A DNA stretch of 64,000 bases from contig NZ_AUAN01000006.1 of the NCBI RefSeq assembly GCF_000428745.1, forward strand, positions 54,141-118,140, read 5' to 3'. The notes under the pieces are model-generated. The model was not told the origin of the DNA, ran no database searches, and saw nothing but the letters and a program-made list of their open reading frames with translations. Shown here piece after piece: positions 16,125 through 24,109 of this stretch. A program made the position numbers and the translations under genes. Every line of letters begins with the position of its first letter. Within the stretch, counting starts at the first letter, position 1. The stretch comes from Veillonella magna DSM 19857. Lineage in GTDB: Bacteria; Bacillota; Negativicutes; Veillonellales; Veillonellaceae.

Positions 16125-16290
16125 TGTAGAAGACATTAGGTGTCTTACGACTTAATAGGGAATTCGGTATAAGCCGAAGCGGTCCCGCCACTGTAAGCAA
16201 GAGCGAAGTTACAATGATGTCACTGCAACAGGAATTGTTGTGGGAAGGCGTAATCAGCGATGACAGCAAGCCAGGAGAACTGCCTAATGA
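16125..16290 (+). ncRNA. Cobalamin (adenosylcobalamin-type) riboswitch
   Basis: Conserved blocks occur in the right order: AATAGGGAAT, the GGT...GCC stem, AAGCGGTCCCGCCACTGTAA, GGGAAGGC, and the B12-box core AGCAAGCCAGGAGA followed by CTGCCTA. An AGACATTAGGTGTC segment at the 5' end forms the closing stem with the CCTAATG region. It is expected to shut off downstream expression when cobalamin is plentiful. Two candidate terminators follow (16376-16475 and 16543-16595). Confidence 0.93.
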
Positions 16291-16375
16291 ATAATCACCG
16301 ATGAAGTACCTACGAGCGATGGGGATGGCGATTGTACATAATGATGATATACAGTAATATATAAGAAATAACAGC

Positions 16376-16475
16376 CGTCACAGTCAGTATTGTGTCATAT
16401 GATGTAAGCAAAGAAGCTAAGAAATCAGCAAAGAAGCTGCCGCACCATTGAAGCAATGCGCTCTGTGACGTTTTT
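16376..16475 (+). terminator. Riboswitch expression platform, first terminator candidate
   Basis: CGTCACAG (16376-16383) pairs with CTGTGACG (16463-16470), followed by TTTTT. The long loop contains the repeated motif GCAAAGAAGCT. Confidence 0.55.
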
Positions 16476-16542
16476 GTAAATAGATACAGTGTATTAGTAT
16501 TGGCTATTAATGGTATATAGCTGCGTTATGTATAGAAAAAGG

Positions 16543-16595
16543 CGCATATAAAAGCGGTCGCTCGGATAGGGCGGCCGTTTTTTCGTTTATATGCG
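16543..16595 (+). terminator. Second terminator upstream of the MATE operon
   Basis: An inner hairpin pairs AAGCGGTCGC with GCGGCCGTT and is followed by TTTTTTC. It is nested in an outer CGCATATAAA/TTTATATGCG stem. Either this or the preceding hairpin could be the regulated stop. Confidence 0.65.
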
Positions 16596-16713
16596 TAATC
16601 CTGTTGAAAGAGGGCGTATGTCGTATTGCGTTACATTGAGTAACTGGCGAGTGGCGATAATCCGTACTGTTACATTGGGACTGTAGAAGAAAGTGGAAAG
16701 GAGCGAGATTTCA

Positions 16714-16911
16714 ATGAGTAGGGATTTTGTATGGCGTACAGTGAGACGTACGTATCAAGGAAAGCTGAGGGCAGTGTACGAGAGAGAGGCGTATAAGCCA
16801 TATGTTAGTCAGTATCGAAGACGTAAAGAACGAGGCTGGCGGCGGGTGTTTGGTGGTAAGCTCCGTTCTTTACAGGCGCGCGGCTTGCAGATATACAAGG
16901 TGAAGGTATGA
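16714..16911 (+). CDS. Small basic protein (65 aa), first gene under the B12 riboswitch
   Basis: ATG 16714 has GGAGCGAG upstream. The 65-residue product is very rich in Arg, Lys and Tyr, with no hydrophobic segment. It contains an internal duplication: RRTYQGKLRA (residues 11-20) and RRVFGGKLRS (43-52). The stop overlaps the MATE start (ATGA), which argues for real, coupled translation. I recognise no family. Possible roles are a leader peptide setting MATE translation or a nucleic-acid/membrane-associated accessory; both are speculation. Confidence 0.55.
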   Translation: MSRDFVWRTVRRTYQGKLRAVYEREAYKPYVSQYRRRKERGWRRVFGGKLRSLQARGLQIYKVKV

Positions 16912-18227
16912 CGAAGGCGATTAAGTATCTTTCCTATAAAGAGTTCTTAGTATTGACAGTTCCCTTCATGATTTCTACGGCAACGCAGCCGCTATTGGGG
17001 GCAGTCAATACCGCTATTATGGGACATTTATCCGATGCGGCTTATATTGCGGCCGTCGCTTTGGGCGTCATTTTATTTAACAGTATGTATTGGCTGTTTG
17101 GTTTTTTACGTGTAGCTACGACGGGGTTTTCGGCGCAAGCCTTGGGCAAAGGTGATCGCGAGGCAGTCAGTTTAGCTCTCTACCGCCCGGCTTTGTTAGC
17201 AGCCGGAATCAGTATCTTTTGCATTCTCATATACACGGTTCTTTTCCCTACCTATGCAACATTTATGAAGGCAGAAGGACGCGTATTCTTTTTTCTAAAA
17301 CAGTATTGTGATGTTTTAATCTGGGGCGCTCCCTTTGTATTGGGAAATTATGTCATACTGGGCTGGCTGATGGGACAGATGTTAGTACGTCTTACCTTAT
17401 GGATGCAAATATCTATGAATGTGCTCAATATGATCTTATCTTTTGTCTTCGTGTTCTATGGTGGATGGGGTGTGGCCGGAGTTGCATGGGGCACGTTATT
17501 AGCACAGATATACGGATTCGTGGTAGGCCTCTTTATATTAGCCTGTGTAAAAGAGCGATTGGCACGGTCGGCAGTTATTATACGCCGGGTGTTTCATGGC
17601 AAGGCATTGTTACAAATTATGAAGGTCAATGGCGATCTCATGATTCGTACGGTGTGTTTGTTAACGATTAATAATCTTTTTGCTACTACGGGAAGCGCTA
17701 TGGGGACAACCATACTGGCAGCTAATGCGGTATTGCTGGAAATCATTTTTATTATGGCCTATTTTTTTGATGGCATTGCTAATGGTGTTAGCGTTTTTAG
17801 CGGTCGAGCTAAAGGAGAAGGTCACCTAGGATTATGGAAAGATACTATCCGTATTGGTCTGGGGTGTGCCGGAGTGATGGTAATGATGTGGGAGCTACTA
17901 TTGGTATCGGGGGGACAGGTATTGATTGAAGCGATGACCAATGTAGTGGCAGTGAAAATGGTGGCCATGGATTATCGTTGGGTACTGCAAGTGTATCCTG
18001 TTTGTGCGGCTGTGGGGCTGGTACTGTATGGTATGTATACGGGTTGCGGAGAGACGGCATGGGTGCGCAATATGATGTTAATCGCTGTTATAGTCTTTTT
18101 TATGGGTGACTGGCAGTTGACAAAATACTGGGGAAATACAGGGCTGTGGATTACATATGTAGGGACATATTTCTTAGAGTCTGTATTGTTGGTTATCTTT
18201 TTGCGTTATATACATATCTTACCTTAA
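16908..18227 (+). CDS. MATE family efflux transporter
   Basis: 439 residues with about 12 predicted membrane segments and the MATE pattern: LSYKEFLVLTVPFMISTATQPLLGAVNTAIMGHL at the start (loosely the family's P-x-x-x-x-x-x-x-x-x-D-T motif, with Asn in place of Asp), ALGVILFNSMYWLFGFLRVATTGFSAQALGKGD, and a repeat of the fold in the second half. MATE proteins export cationic compounds using Na+ or H+ gradients. Location directly behind a cobalamin riboswitch and ahead of a metal/peptide-type ABC importer suggests a link with corrinoids or cobalt rather than drug resistance (inference). Overlaps the 65-aa gene by 4 nt. Confidence 0.85.
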   Translation: MTKAIKYLSYKEFLVLTVPFMISTATQPLLGAVNTAIMGHLSDAAYIAAVALGVILFNSMYWLFGFLRVATTGFSAQALGKGDREAVSLALYRPALLAAGISIFCILIYTVLFPTYATFMKAEGRVFFFLKQYCDVLIWGAPFVLGNYVILGWLMGQMLVRLTLWMQISMNVLNMILSFVFVFYGGWGVAGVAWGTLLAQIYGFVVGLFILACVKERLARSAVIIRRVFHGKALLQIMKVNGDLMIRTVCLLTINNLFATTGSAMGTTILAANAVLLEIIFIMAYFFDGIANGVSVFSGRAKGEGHLGLWKDTIRIGLGCAGVMVMMWELLLVSGGQVLIEAMTNVVAVKMVAMDYRWVLQVYPVCAAVGLVLYGMYTGCGETAWVRNMMLIAVIVFFMGDWQLTKYWGNTGLWITYVGTYFLESVLLVIFLRYIHILP

Positions 18228-18312
18228 CGGGATGGGGAGTATGATCGGAGCGGCTAATTATATGGTAAGGTTGGTTTTGAACACGAGGAATGGAGGAAGG
18301 TTGATAGAACAC

Positions 18313-19254
18313 ATGGTAGTTAGGATAGGAAAACGACTAGTACAGTTGTTAATTACATTATTGGGAGTAACATTTATTACGTTTTCGCTGACTTATATGG
18401 CTCCGGGGGACCCGGTAGCGATGTTATTAGAAACAGGCGATACGATTATTTCGCAAGACGTAGTAGAGCAGACGCGCCATGAATTGGGGTTGGATCGACC
18501 GTTTCTTGTGCAATACGGATCATGGCTTGGTCATGCGCTTACCGGTGATTTGGGAATGTCGTATTCGGCCAAAAAACCGGTAGTCGATAAGATGGCAGAA
18601 GCGTTTCCGGGAACATTGCTATTGGCTACAACAAGTATTGTGTTGATGCTGCTCATAGCAATCCCCGCAGGGGTAATGGCTGCGGTGTATTGCAATCGTT
18701 GGCTTGATTATATATTGCGAGCGGTGTCGTTTATAGGGATTTCTATGCCTACCTTTTGGTTGGGTCTCGTATTGTTATATGTTTTTGGTTATAAATTGGG
18801 GATGGCACCCATTGCGACGGCAACGGTGTCACTTGCTAATGTCATGTTACCGGCTATTACTATGGCGTTTACGTTAGCATCCAAATATATGCGGCAGGTA
18901 CGCTTAGTTGTGTTGGAGGAAATGAACAAGGAGTATGTTATTGGTGCCCGTGCACGAGGGATGACAGAACGAGCTATTTTATGGCGTCATATATTTCCCA
19001 ATGCGTGTTTGCCTTTGATCACCATTTTAGGGCTCAGTTTTGGTTGGCTCCTTGGCGGTGTTGCCGTTGTCGAAATGGTATTCGCATGGCCCGGCCTTGG
19101 TAAGATGGCGGTACAGGCGATTACTATGCGTGACTATCCCTTATTACAAGGATTTGTTCTTTGGGCGGCATTAGCCTATATGAGTATTAATATGCTGATT
19201 GATGTGTCCTACTCTTTGCTGGATCCACGTTTGCGTAAGGGAGGACATAGCTAA
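18313..19254 (+). CDS. ABC transporter permease, NikB/OppB-like
   Basis: I place the start at ATG 18313 (313 aa), which matches the NikB length and the typical MVVRIGKRLVQLLITLLGVTF opening; a TTG at 18301 directly behind GGAGGAAGG and an ATG at 18232 are alternatives. Six membrane helices, the APGDP motif after helix 1, and the EAA-loop EYVIGARARGMTERAILWRHIFPNA identify a binding-protein-dependent permease of the nickel/peptide/opine family. It overlaps the next permease by one base. Part of a five-gene importer under the cobalamin riboswitch. Confidence 0.88.
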   Translation: MVVRIGKRLVQLLITLLGVTFITFSLTYMAPGDPVAMLLETGDTIISQDVVEQTRHELGLDRPFLVQYGSWLGHALTGDLGMSYSAKKPVVDKMAEAFPGTLLLATTSIVLMLLIAIPAGVMAAVYCNRWLDYILRAVSFIGISMPTFWLGLVLLYVFGYKLGMAPIATATVSLANVMLPAITMAFTLASKYMRQVRLVVLEEMNKEYVIGARARGMTERAILWRHIFPNACLPLITILGLSFGWLLGGVAVVEMVFAWPGLGKMAVQAITMRDYPLLQGFVLWAALAYMSINMLIDVSYSLLDPRLRKGGHS

Positions 19255-20072
19255 TGAAAATAATGAATGAAAAGAAACGATATTTTATAACATATTCTGT
19301 TTTGTTGGGCGTGATGATTTTAATTGCTCTCATCGGACCGTTATGTATGTCAACCGATATATACACGTCCGATTTGGGACGTGCTCTACAGGCCCCCAGT
19401 GCGGATCATTGGTTTGGTACGGACAAATTAGGGAGAGATGTATTTGCTCGTATTATACATGGTATGCAGTTGTCGTTGGGAATGTCCTTTTCCATTGTTA
19501 GTTTGATGGCTATGACGGGAACACTGGTCGGTGTGGTAGCCGGATTTTACGGCGGTAAGGTAGAAATGGTGTTGATGCGGCTTTGTGATATTATGATTTC
19601 TTTTCCGGGAATTATCTTGGCCATTGCCATTGCCGGGGTTATGGGTGGTAGCATAGGAAATGCTATTTTAGCACTTACCTTGGTAGGCTGGGCTAAATAT
19701 GCTCGGATTGTCCGTAGCTTGGTATTGAAAGTGCGCGGCGAGGATTATGTCACCGCGGCACGGCTCAGTGGTGCCAGTCCGTTCGTCATTATGCGTCGAC
19801 ATATCTTGCCCAATACATTGCCTTTGGTATTTGTTACGGCCGGTATGGACTTAGGAACGATGATACTCGAAGTGGCCGGACTTTCTTTTCTGGGGTTCGG
19901 CGCACAGCCGCCGACACCGGAGTGGGGACGTATGCTCAACGAGGGTCGCCAATATTTGCAGATGGCACCGTGGTTAATGGTATTTCCGGGGGTAGCTATT
20001 TTGTTGGTAGTCACTGTTTTTAATTTATGGAGCGATAGCTTGCGGGATATATTAGATCCGAAGCAAACATAA
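19254..20072 (+). CDS. ABC transporter permease, NikC/OppC-like
   Basis: 272 residues with an N-terminal helix, the HWFGTDKLGRDVFARIIHGMQLSL segment typical of OppC/NikC, and an EAA loop DYVTAARLSGASPFVIMRRHILPN. C-terminus VFNLWSDSLRDILDPK is also standard for the family. It forms the heterodimeric membrane channel with the preceding permease. Start ATG overlaps the preceding stop (TAATG), indicating coupled translation. Confidence 0.9.
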   Translation: MKIMNEKKRYFITYSVLLGVMILIALIGPLCMSTDIYTSDLGRALQAPSADHWFGTDKLGRDVFARIIHGMQLSLGMSFSIVSLMAMTGTLVGVVAGFYGGKVEMVLMRLCDIMISFPGIILAIAIAGVMGGSIGNAILALTLVGWAKYARIVRSLVLKVRGEDYVTAARLSGASPFVIMRRHILPNTLPLVFVTAGMDLGTMILEVAGLSFLGFGAQPPTPEWGRMLNEGRQYLQMAPWLMVFPGVAILLVVTVFNLWSDSLRDILDPKQT

Positions 20073-20128
20073 TAAGGATTGTAGGTAGGCATTTGGTACA
20101 TAGAGGTAGTGAGTAGGAGGTAGTATAT

Positions 20129-21730
20129 ATGATGAAATATGGTATGCATAGAATGATAGGCAAGAAAAAGACATTACGCCGTTGGGTGGTAGGAGGCTTA
20201 GCCGCTCTTGCTTGTGTAGGCATGTTAGCCGGCTGCGGTGGTAGCAGGAGTGGTAACCCGGATGTATTGAAGGTAGGGGTGACCAACTTTGCGGATACTC
20301 TCGAGCCAACGGAGAATTATTTTGCTTGGGTAGTTATGCGTTATGGTATCGGTGAAGCATTAGCAAAGTTCGACAAAGAAATGAAGCCTGTACCTTGGTT
20401 GGCTAAGGAATGGTCGGTCAGCAAAGATCATATGACTTGGACATTTATTATTGATGAGAAAGCTACATTTTCGAATGGCAAGCCGGTAACGGCAGAAGCG
20501 GTGAAAGCTTCTATTGAACGGGTATTTGCCAAAAGTAATCGTGCTAACACATTTTTTACGTATGATACTATACAGGCCGATGGACAGACATTGACGATTC
20601 ATACGACGACACCGGTGCCCAATATGCCCGGTTTGTTAGCGGATCCTCTGTTCCTCATCGTTGATGTACAGGCAGAAAAGGACGGTCGTAATTTTGCCAA
20701 AGAGGGCCCGATTGCAACAGGTCCTTATAGGGTGGTATCTTTCAGCCGCGATAAGGCCGTAGTAGAGGCAAACCCGAATTATTGGCAAGGTAAGGTACCT
20801 TTTAAGACGATAGAAATTCCATCCATTGATGATCCGAATACGCGAGCCATGGCCTTGCAATCCGGTGAGGTAGATATGGCAGTGAATATCGGACCCGGTG
20901 AATTGCCGATGTTTAAAGAAAATTCGGCATATAAAGTACATGAAATTGATTCGTTGCGTGTAGTGGTAGCCAGACTTAATCAACGGGGTATCTTTAAAGA
21001 TCCTAATGTACGTGCAGCACTGATCAGTGCAACGGATCGCAAGAGTTATGCAGATGTATTATTAAAGGGAACGTTTAGCCCGGGGAAAGCTCCGATTCCG
21101 CCATCGCTTGACTTTGGCTTCAATGAGTTAACAGATCCTAACAGCTATAATCCGGAACGAGCAAAGCAACTGTTGGCTGAAGCAGGCTGGAAGGATACTG
21201 ATGGGGACGGCATCTTAGATAAGGATGGAAAACCGCTTCATGCAGATTTTGTTATTTATAACAGCCGGGCAGAGCTGCCTATTTTTGCAGAAGGGGTACA
21301 GGCTGATGCGCGTAAGGTGGGAATGGATATTTCCATTAAAACCGTAGATTATAATCTGATTGATAAGATAGGTATTGATGGGGACTATGATTTGCTTATT
21401 TCCAATATTGTTACGGCTAACACCGGCGACCCACAGATGTTTCTTAAATGGTATTGGGGTACGAATATAAACGGTAGCAATCCACAGAATGGTTCCGGTT
21501 ACAGTAACCCCACCTATGACGCTAAATTGGCTGAAATGGCAGCGTCGTTTGATCCGACTAAGCGCCGTCGGTTAGCTATTGAATTGCAGCAAATTTTGCT
21601 TGATGATAGTGCGGCTCTTTTCCTGGGATATCCGAAGACAAACATTGTCAATGCGGGATACTTGGATAATGTAGAAATGTTTCCATCCGATTATTATTGG
21701 ATTACCAGCGATATTGCCTACCGTAAATAA
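20129..21730 (+). CDS. Solute-binding lipoprotein, SBP family 5 (NikA-like)
   Basis: 533 residues. The N-terminus has a basic region, a hydrophobic stretch and the lipobox LAGC followed by GGSRSGN, so it is a membrane-anchored lipoprotein. The mature part is a family-5 binding protein: WLAKEWSVSKDHMTWTFIIDEKATFSNGKPVTAEAV, GPIATGPYRVVSF, NPNYWQGKVPFKTIEI and DTDGDGILDKDGKPL (the D-x-D-x-D insert common in the group). It most resembles nickel/peptide binders. With cobalamin control the likely cargo is a cobalt/nickel chelate or a corrinoid precursor, but sequence alone cannot tell. AGGAGG lies 8 nt upstream. Confidence 0.88.
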   Translation: MMKYGMHRMIGKKKTLRRWVVGGLAALACVGMLAGCGGSRSGNPDVLKVGVTNFADTLEPTENYFAWVVMRYGIGEALAKFDKEMKPVPWLAKEWSVSKDHMTWTFIIDEKATFSNGKPVTAEAVKASIERVFAKSNRANTFFTYDTIQADGQTLTIHTTTPVPNMPGLLADPLFLIVDVQAEKDGRNFAKEGPIATGPYRVVSFSRDKAVVEANPNYWQGKVPFKTIEIPSIDDPNTRAMALQSGEVDMAVNIGPGELPMFKENSAYKVHEIDSLRVVVARLNQRGIFKDPNVRAALISATDRKSYADVLLKGTFSPGKAPIPPSLDFGFNELTDPNSYNPERAKQLLAEAGWKDTDGDGILDKDGKPLHADFVIYNSRAELPIFAEGVQADARKVGMDISIKTVDYNLIDKIGIDGDYDLLISNIVTANTGDPQMFLKWYWGTNINGSNPQNGSGYSNPTYDAKLAEMAASFDPTKRRRLAIELQQILLDDSAALFLGYPKTNIVNAGYLDNVEMFPSDYYWITSDIAYRK

Positions 21731-21777
21731 TGAGATATTGAAAGGATATATAGAGAAGTGGGACGGAGATAGAAGTG

Positions 21778-22620
21778 ATGAAAGTGGATACTACAGTGAT
21801 TAATGATAAGGGAACACGAGAAGCGTTGGGGAAACAGGTACTGCTTAGTGTCGAAGATATGGATATTACATATGGTAAAGGTGCAGCAGCTATTCGTGGT
21901 ATATCCTTTACTATTAGTCCCGGTGAGGTGTTGGCTATTGTAGGCGAATCCGGTTCGGGTAAAACATCTATTATTCGTGCGTTACTGGGATGTATATCCG
22001 GTGATGGTCAGATTGCCAAGGGTACGATTACGTTTGATGGAACAGATATTACGGCGTTGACGAATGAAGAATGGCGTCGTTATCGAGGGCGTAGTATTTC
22101 GATGATCTTTCAAGACTCGGGCAATGCGTTGGATCAGATTATGCGCATTGGGAAGCAAATGGTGGAACATATATCTCGGCTTACAGGCAAAGATAAAGAA
22201 GCCGCCGAAGAAGAGGCGCGTACATTGTTAGCGCGCGTAGCGTTACCGTCGGATGTATTACATCGATATCCTTTTGAACTTAGCGGAGGGCAACGTCAAC
22301 GACTGGGGATTGCTATGGCCATGACGGTAACACCAAAGCTGCTCTTAGCGGATGAACCTACTTCGGCATTAGATACGACGACACAAGCACAAATCGTGGA
22401 GGAACTGTTGCGATTGGCAAAGGACAAGGGTACGGCAATTATTATCGTTACCCATAATATGGGCGTAGCAGTGCATATGGCTGATAAAATCATGGTTATG
22501 AAAGAAGGCCGAGTAGTTGATTATGATAGGAAGGATGTCATAGTAACGGAGCCTAAGTCAGAGTATACTAAGACGTTGTTAGCTGTTGTACCTTCCCTGT
22601 ACGGTAAGCGCTATATTTGA
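21778..22620 (+). CDS. ABC transporter ATPase, NikD/OppD-like
   Basis: 280 residues from ATG 21778 (GGAG 9 nt upstream; a GTG 3 nt earlier is possible). Walker A GESGSGKTS, signature LSGGQRQRLG, Walker B LLLADEPTSALD and switch HNMGVAVHMAD are intact. The spacing and the C-terminal YTKTLLAVVPSL place it in the OppD/NikD group. It pairs with the next ATPase to energise the importer. Confidence 0.9.
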   Translation: MKVDTTVINDKGTREALGKQVLLSVEDMDITYGKGAAAIRGISFTISPGEVLAIVGESGSGKTSIIRALLGCISGDGQIAKGTITFDGTDITALTNEEWRRYRGRSISMIFQDSGNALDQIMRIGKQMVEHISRLTGKDKEAAEEEARTLLARVALPSDVLHRYPFELSGGQRQRLGIAMAMTVTPKLLLADEPTSALDTTTQAQIVEELLRLAKDKGTAIIIVTHNMGVAVHMADKIMVMKEGRVVDYDRKDVIVTEPKSEYTKTLLAVVPSLYGKRYI

Positions 22621-22656
22621 TAGACCCCCTATGAATGGAAAGGAGTGAATAGGAGT

Positions 22657-23460
22657 ATGGACAGGAATGTGATAGATTCGGACGCAATAGCGGCAGCCAC
22701 GCCTCTGTTGCGAGTGGAAGGGCTGTGTAAATCATTTGCTTTGCCCGGAGGCAGTATAGTAAAGGCTTGCGATTCGATATCACTCACAGTCGATGAAGGG
22801 CAATCCCTTGGTATCGTTGGTGAATCCGGTTCGGGTAAAACTACGTTGATGAAGATGTTGATGCAGCTTATACCGGCTTCATCGGGAACGATTTACTTTC
22901 AAGGTCATGCAATTGATTGTCGTAATAAATCACAACAGTTGGAATACCATCAGCATATTCAGATGGTATTCCAAGATTCTACATCCGCCTTTAATCCTCG
23001 TATGAAGGTAGCAGATAGTTTATGTGAGCCCTTATATAATCAAGGATTGTTGAAAGGGCGTGATTCCGTAGAGGTAGCCGCTACCTATCTGGACATGGTG
23101 GAACTGTCGAAGGATATTGCCTATCGATATCCTCATGAACTCAGTGGTGGTCAACGACAGCGCATTGCTATCGCAAGAGCCTTGGTAGCTCATCCGGATA
23201 TTATCATCTTTGATGAAGCTACATCAGCTCTGGATGTATCGGTACAGGATGCCATTGCGCGTTTGCTGGTAAAGCTTCAGAAAGAACATGGTTATACATA
23301 TATTTTTGTTGCTCATGATATTGCTTTTGTGCGGTGCATTTGTCATAAAGTGGCTGTCATGCACAAGGGAAAGCTCGTTGATTATCTAGCTGCCGATACA
23401 TTGGTTCAGTCCGACAATCCGTATACTCGTAGACTCATTCAATCTGTCTATGAAATTTAG
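22657..23460 (+). CDS. ABC transporter ATPase, NikE/OppF-like
   Basis: 267 residues from ATG 22657; GTG 22645 is an alternative. Walker A GESGSGKTT, Q-loop MVFQDSTSAFNPRM, signature LSGGQRQRIA, Walker B IIIFDEATSALD and HDIAFVRCICHKVAVMHKGKLVD are complete. The last gene of the cobalamin-controlled importer, followed by a strong terminator at 23555-23609. Confidence 0.9.
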   Translation: MDRNVIDSDAIAAATPLLRVEGLCKSFALPGGSIVKACDSISLTVDEGQSLGIVGESGSGKTTLMKMLMQLIPASSGTIYFQGHAIDCRNKSQQLEYHQHIQMVFQDSTSAFNPRMKVADSLCEPLYNQGLLKGRDSVEVAATYLDMVELSKDIAYRYPHELSGGQRQRIAIARALVAHPDIIIFDEATSALDVSVQDAIARLLVKLQKEHGYTYIFVAHDIAFVRCICHKVAVMHKGKLVDYLAADTLVQSDNPYTRRLIQSVYEI

Positions 23461-23554
23461 ACGCTAAGTTCCTTCTACCTTTTAACGATGCATATAAGCA
23501 TTTACTACAAAAATATATTGAGGAGAAAAAGAGCATATCTGTGTTAGAAAAACG

Positions 23555-23609
23555 AACTACCCCTCCATCATCGAATCAAAAGTCTGATGATGGAGGGGTA
23601 GTCTTTTTA
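23555..23609 (+). terminator. Terminator of the MATE/ABC operon
   Basis: A 17-bp perfect stem (ACTACCCCTCCATCATC with GATGATGGAGGGGTAGT) and a 13-nt loop, followed by CTTTTT. Confidence 0.9.
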
Positions 23610-23618
23610 TATATAGAA

Positions 23619-23770
23619 TTAGATAAAAGACCGGTTAGAGGAGGGCGAAACCGGGAGAGGGGAGTGCGTGGCTAAGGCGTTCTTCGGAAAAGATACGGCG
23701 GGCTCTTCGTTGTGTGTAAAGGTGACGAGTAAATAATAATTGAGTACGCCATAGAGGTAGGGGGAAATAG
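23619..23770. repeat. Dispersed copy of the 130-bp intergenic element
   Basis: Matches the 15605-15910 copies over ATTAGATAAAAGACCGGTTAG, GCGTGGCTAAGGCGTTCTTCG, the AAAGATAC segment, GTGTGTAAAGGTGACGAGTAAAT and GTACGCCATAGAGGTA. The initial GCCC is replaced by an A/G-rich junction. It lies between the ABC-operon terminator and the Fst-like module. Confidence 0.85.
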
Positions 23771-23775
23771 GGGAG

Positions 23776-23805
23776 TTTGGGCTATGATGAAAAAGAGAGT
23801 ATAAT
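23776..23805 (+). promoter_or_regulatory. Promoter of the Fst-like toxin mRNA
   Basis: TTGGGC, 17-bp spacer, TATAAT (near 23800-23805), about 50 nt before the toxin start. Confidence 0.5.
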
Positions 23806-23858
23806 AGTTGATGTCGCGGGCAAGGCCCTATTCTCGACGAGAATGGAGGTGGTGCTTA

Positions 23859-23942
23859 GTGTTCGAGATTTTTACATCTTTTATCGTATCTCTTATGGCA
23901 AGCATTGTGGCCTATTATGTTTGCAAATGGTTGGAAAGATAG
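23859..23942 (+). CDS. Fst-like type I toxin peptide (27 aa)
   Basis: GTG 23859 is preceded by GGAGG at 9 nt. The product begins MFEIFTSFIVSLMASIVAYY and ends VCKWLER: one membrane helix with an internal Cys and a short charged tail, in the style of Fst/par-family and related Firmicutes type I toxins. The shared terminator at 23995-24031 and a convergent antisense promoter complete a par-like layout. Sequences in the toxin 5' region (TGTTCGAGA, TTTTTACATCTTTT) are repeated in the antisense RNA gene at 24040-24081, as with the DRa/DRb repeats of par. Too short for routine gene callers. Confidence 0.65.
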   Translation: MFEIFTSFIVSLMASIVAYYVCKWLER

Positions 23943-23994
23943 CCCGTGATGGTACAGCCTCGATGCATCCATACATCGTTAAATAAGAATGGGA

Positions 23995-24031
23995 AAACCC
24001 CTTCTCAGATTGCCGCTGAGAAGGGGTTTTT
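23995..24031. terminator. Bidirectional terminator shared by toxin mRNA and antisense RNA
   Basis: AAAACCCCTTCTCAG and CTGAGAAGGGGTTTT flank a short ATTGCCG loop, with T-runs on both strands. It lies between the two convergent promoters. Confidence 0.8.
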
Positions 24032-24109
24032 TGATGCTCGATGTTCGAGAGCACTCATTTTTACATCTTTTCGTATCTACATTGTAAATGGTATAGGTAT
24101 AAAAGTCAA
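23995..24109 (-). ncRNA. Antisense (antitoxin) RNA of the Fst-like module
   Basis: On the minus strand, -35 TTGACT (24109-24104), 17-bp spacer and -10 TACAAT (24086-24081) predict a start near 24075. The RNA runs through the complement of the direct repeats and stops at the shared terminator, about 80 nt in all. The repeats let it pair with the toxin mRNA around the ribosome site. The -35 box overlaps the end of the MBL gene. Confidence 0.6.

Noticed and set aside
16033..16269. 78-codon minus-strand frame across the cobalamin riboswitch
   Set aside because: Antisense to a highly conserved RNA and not coding-like.
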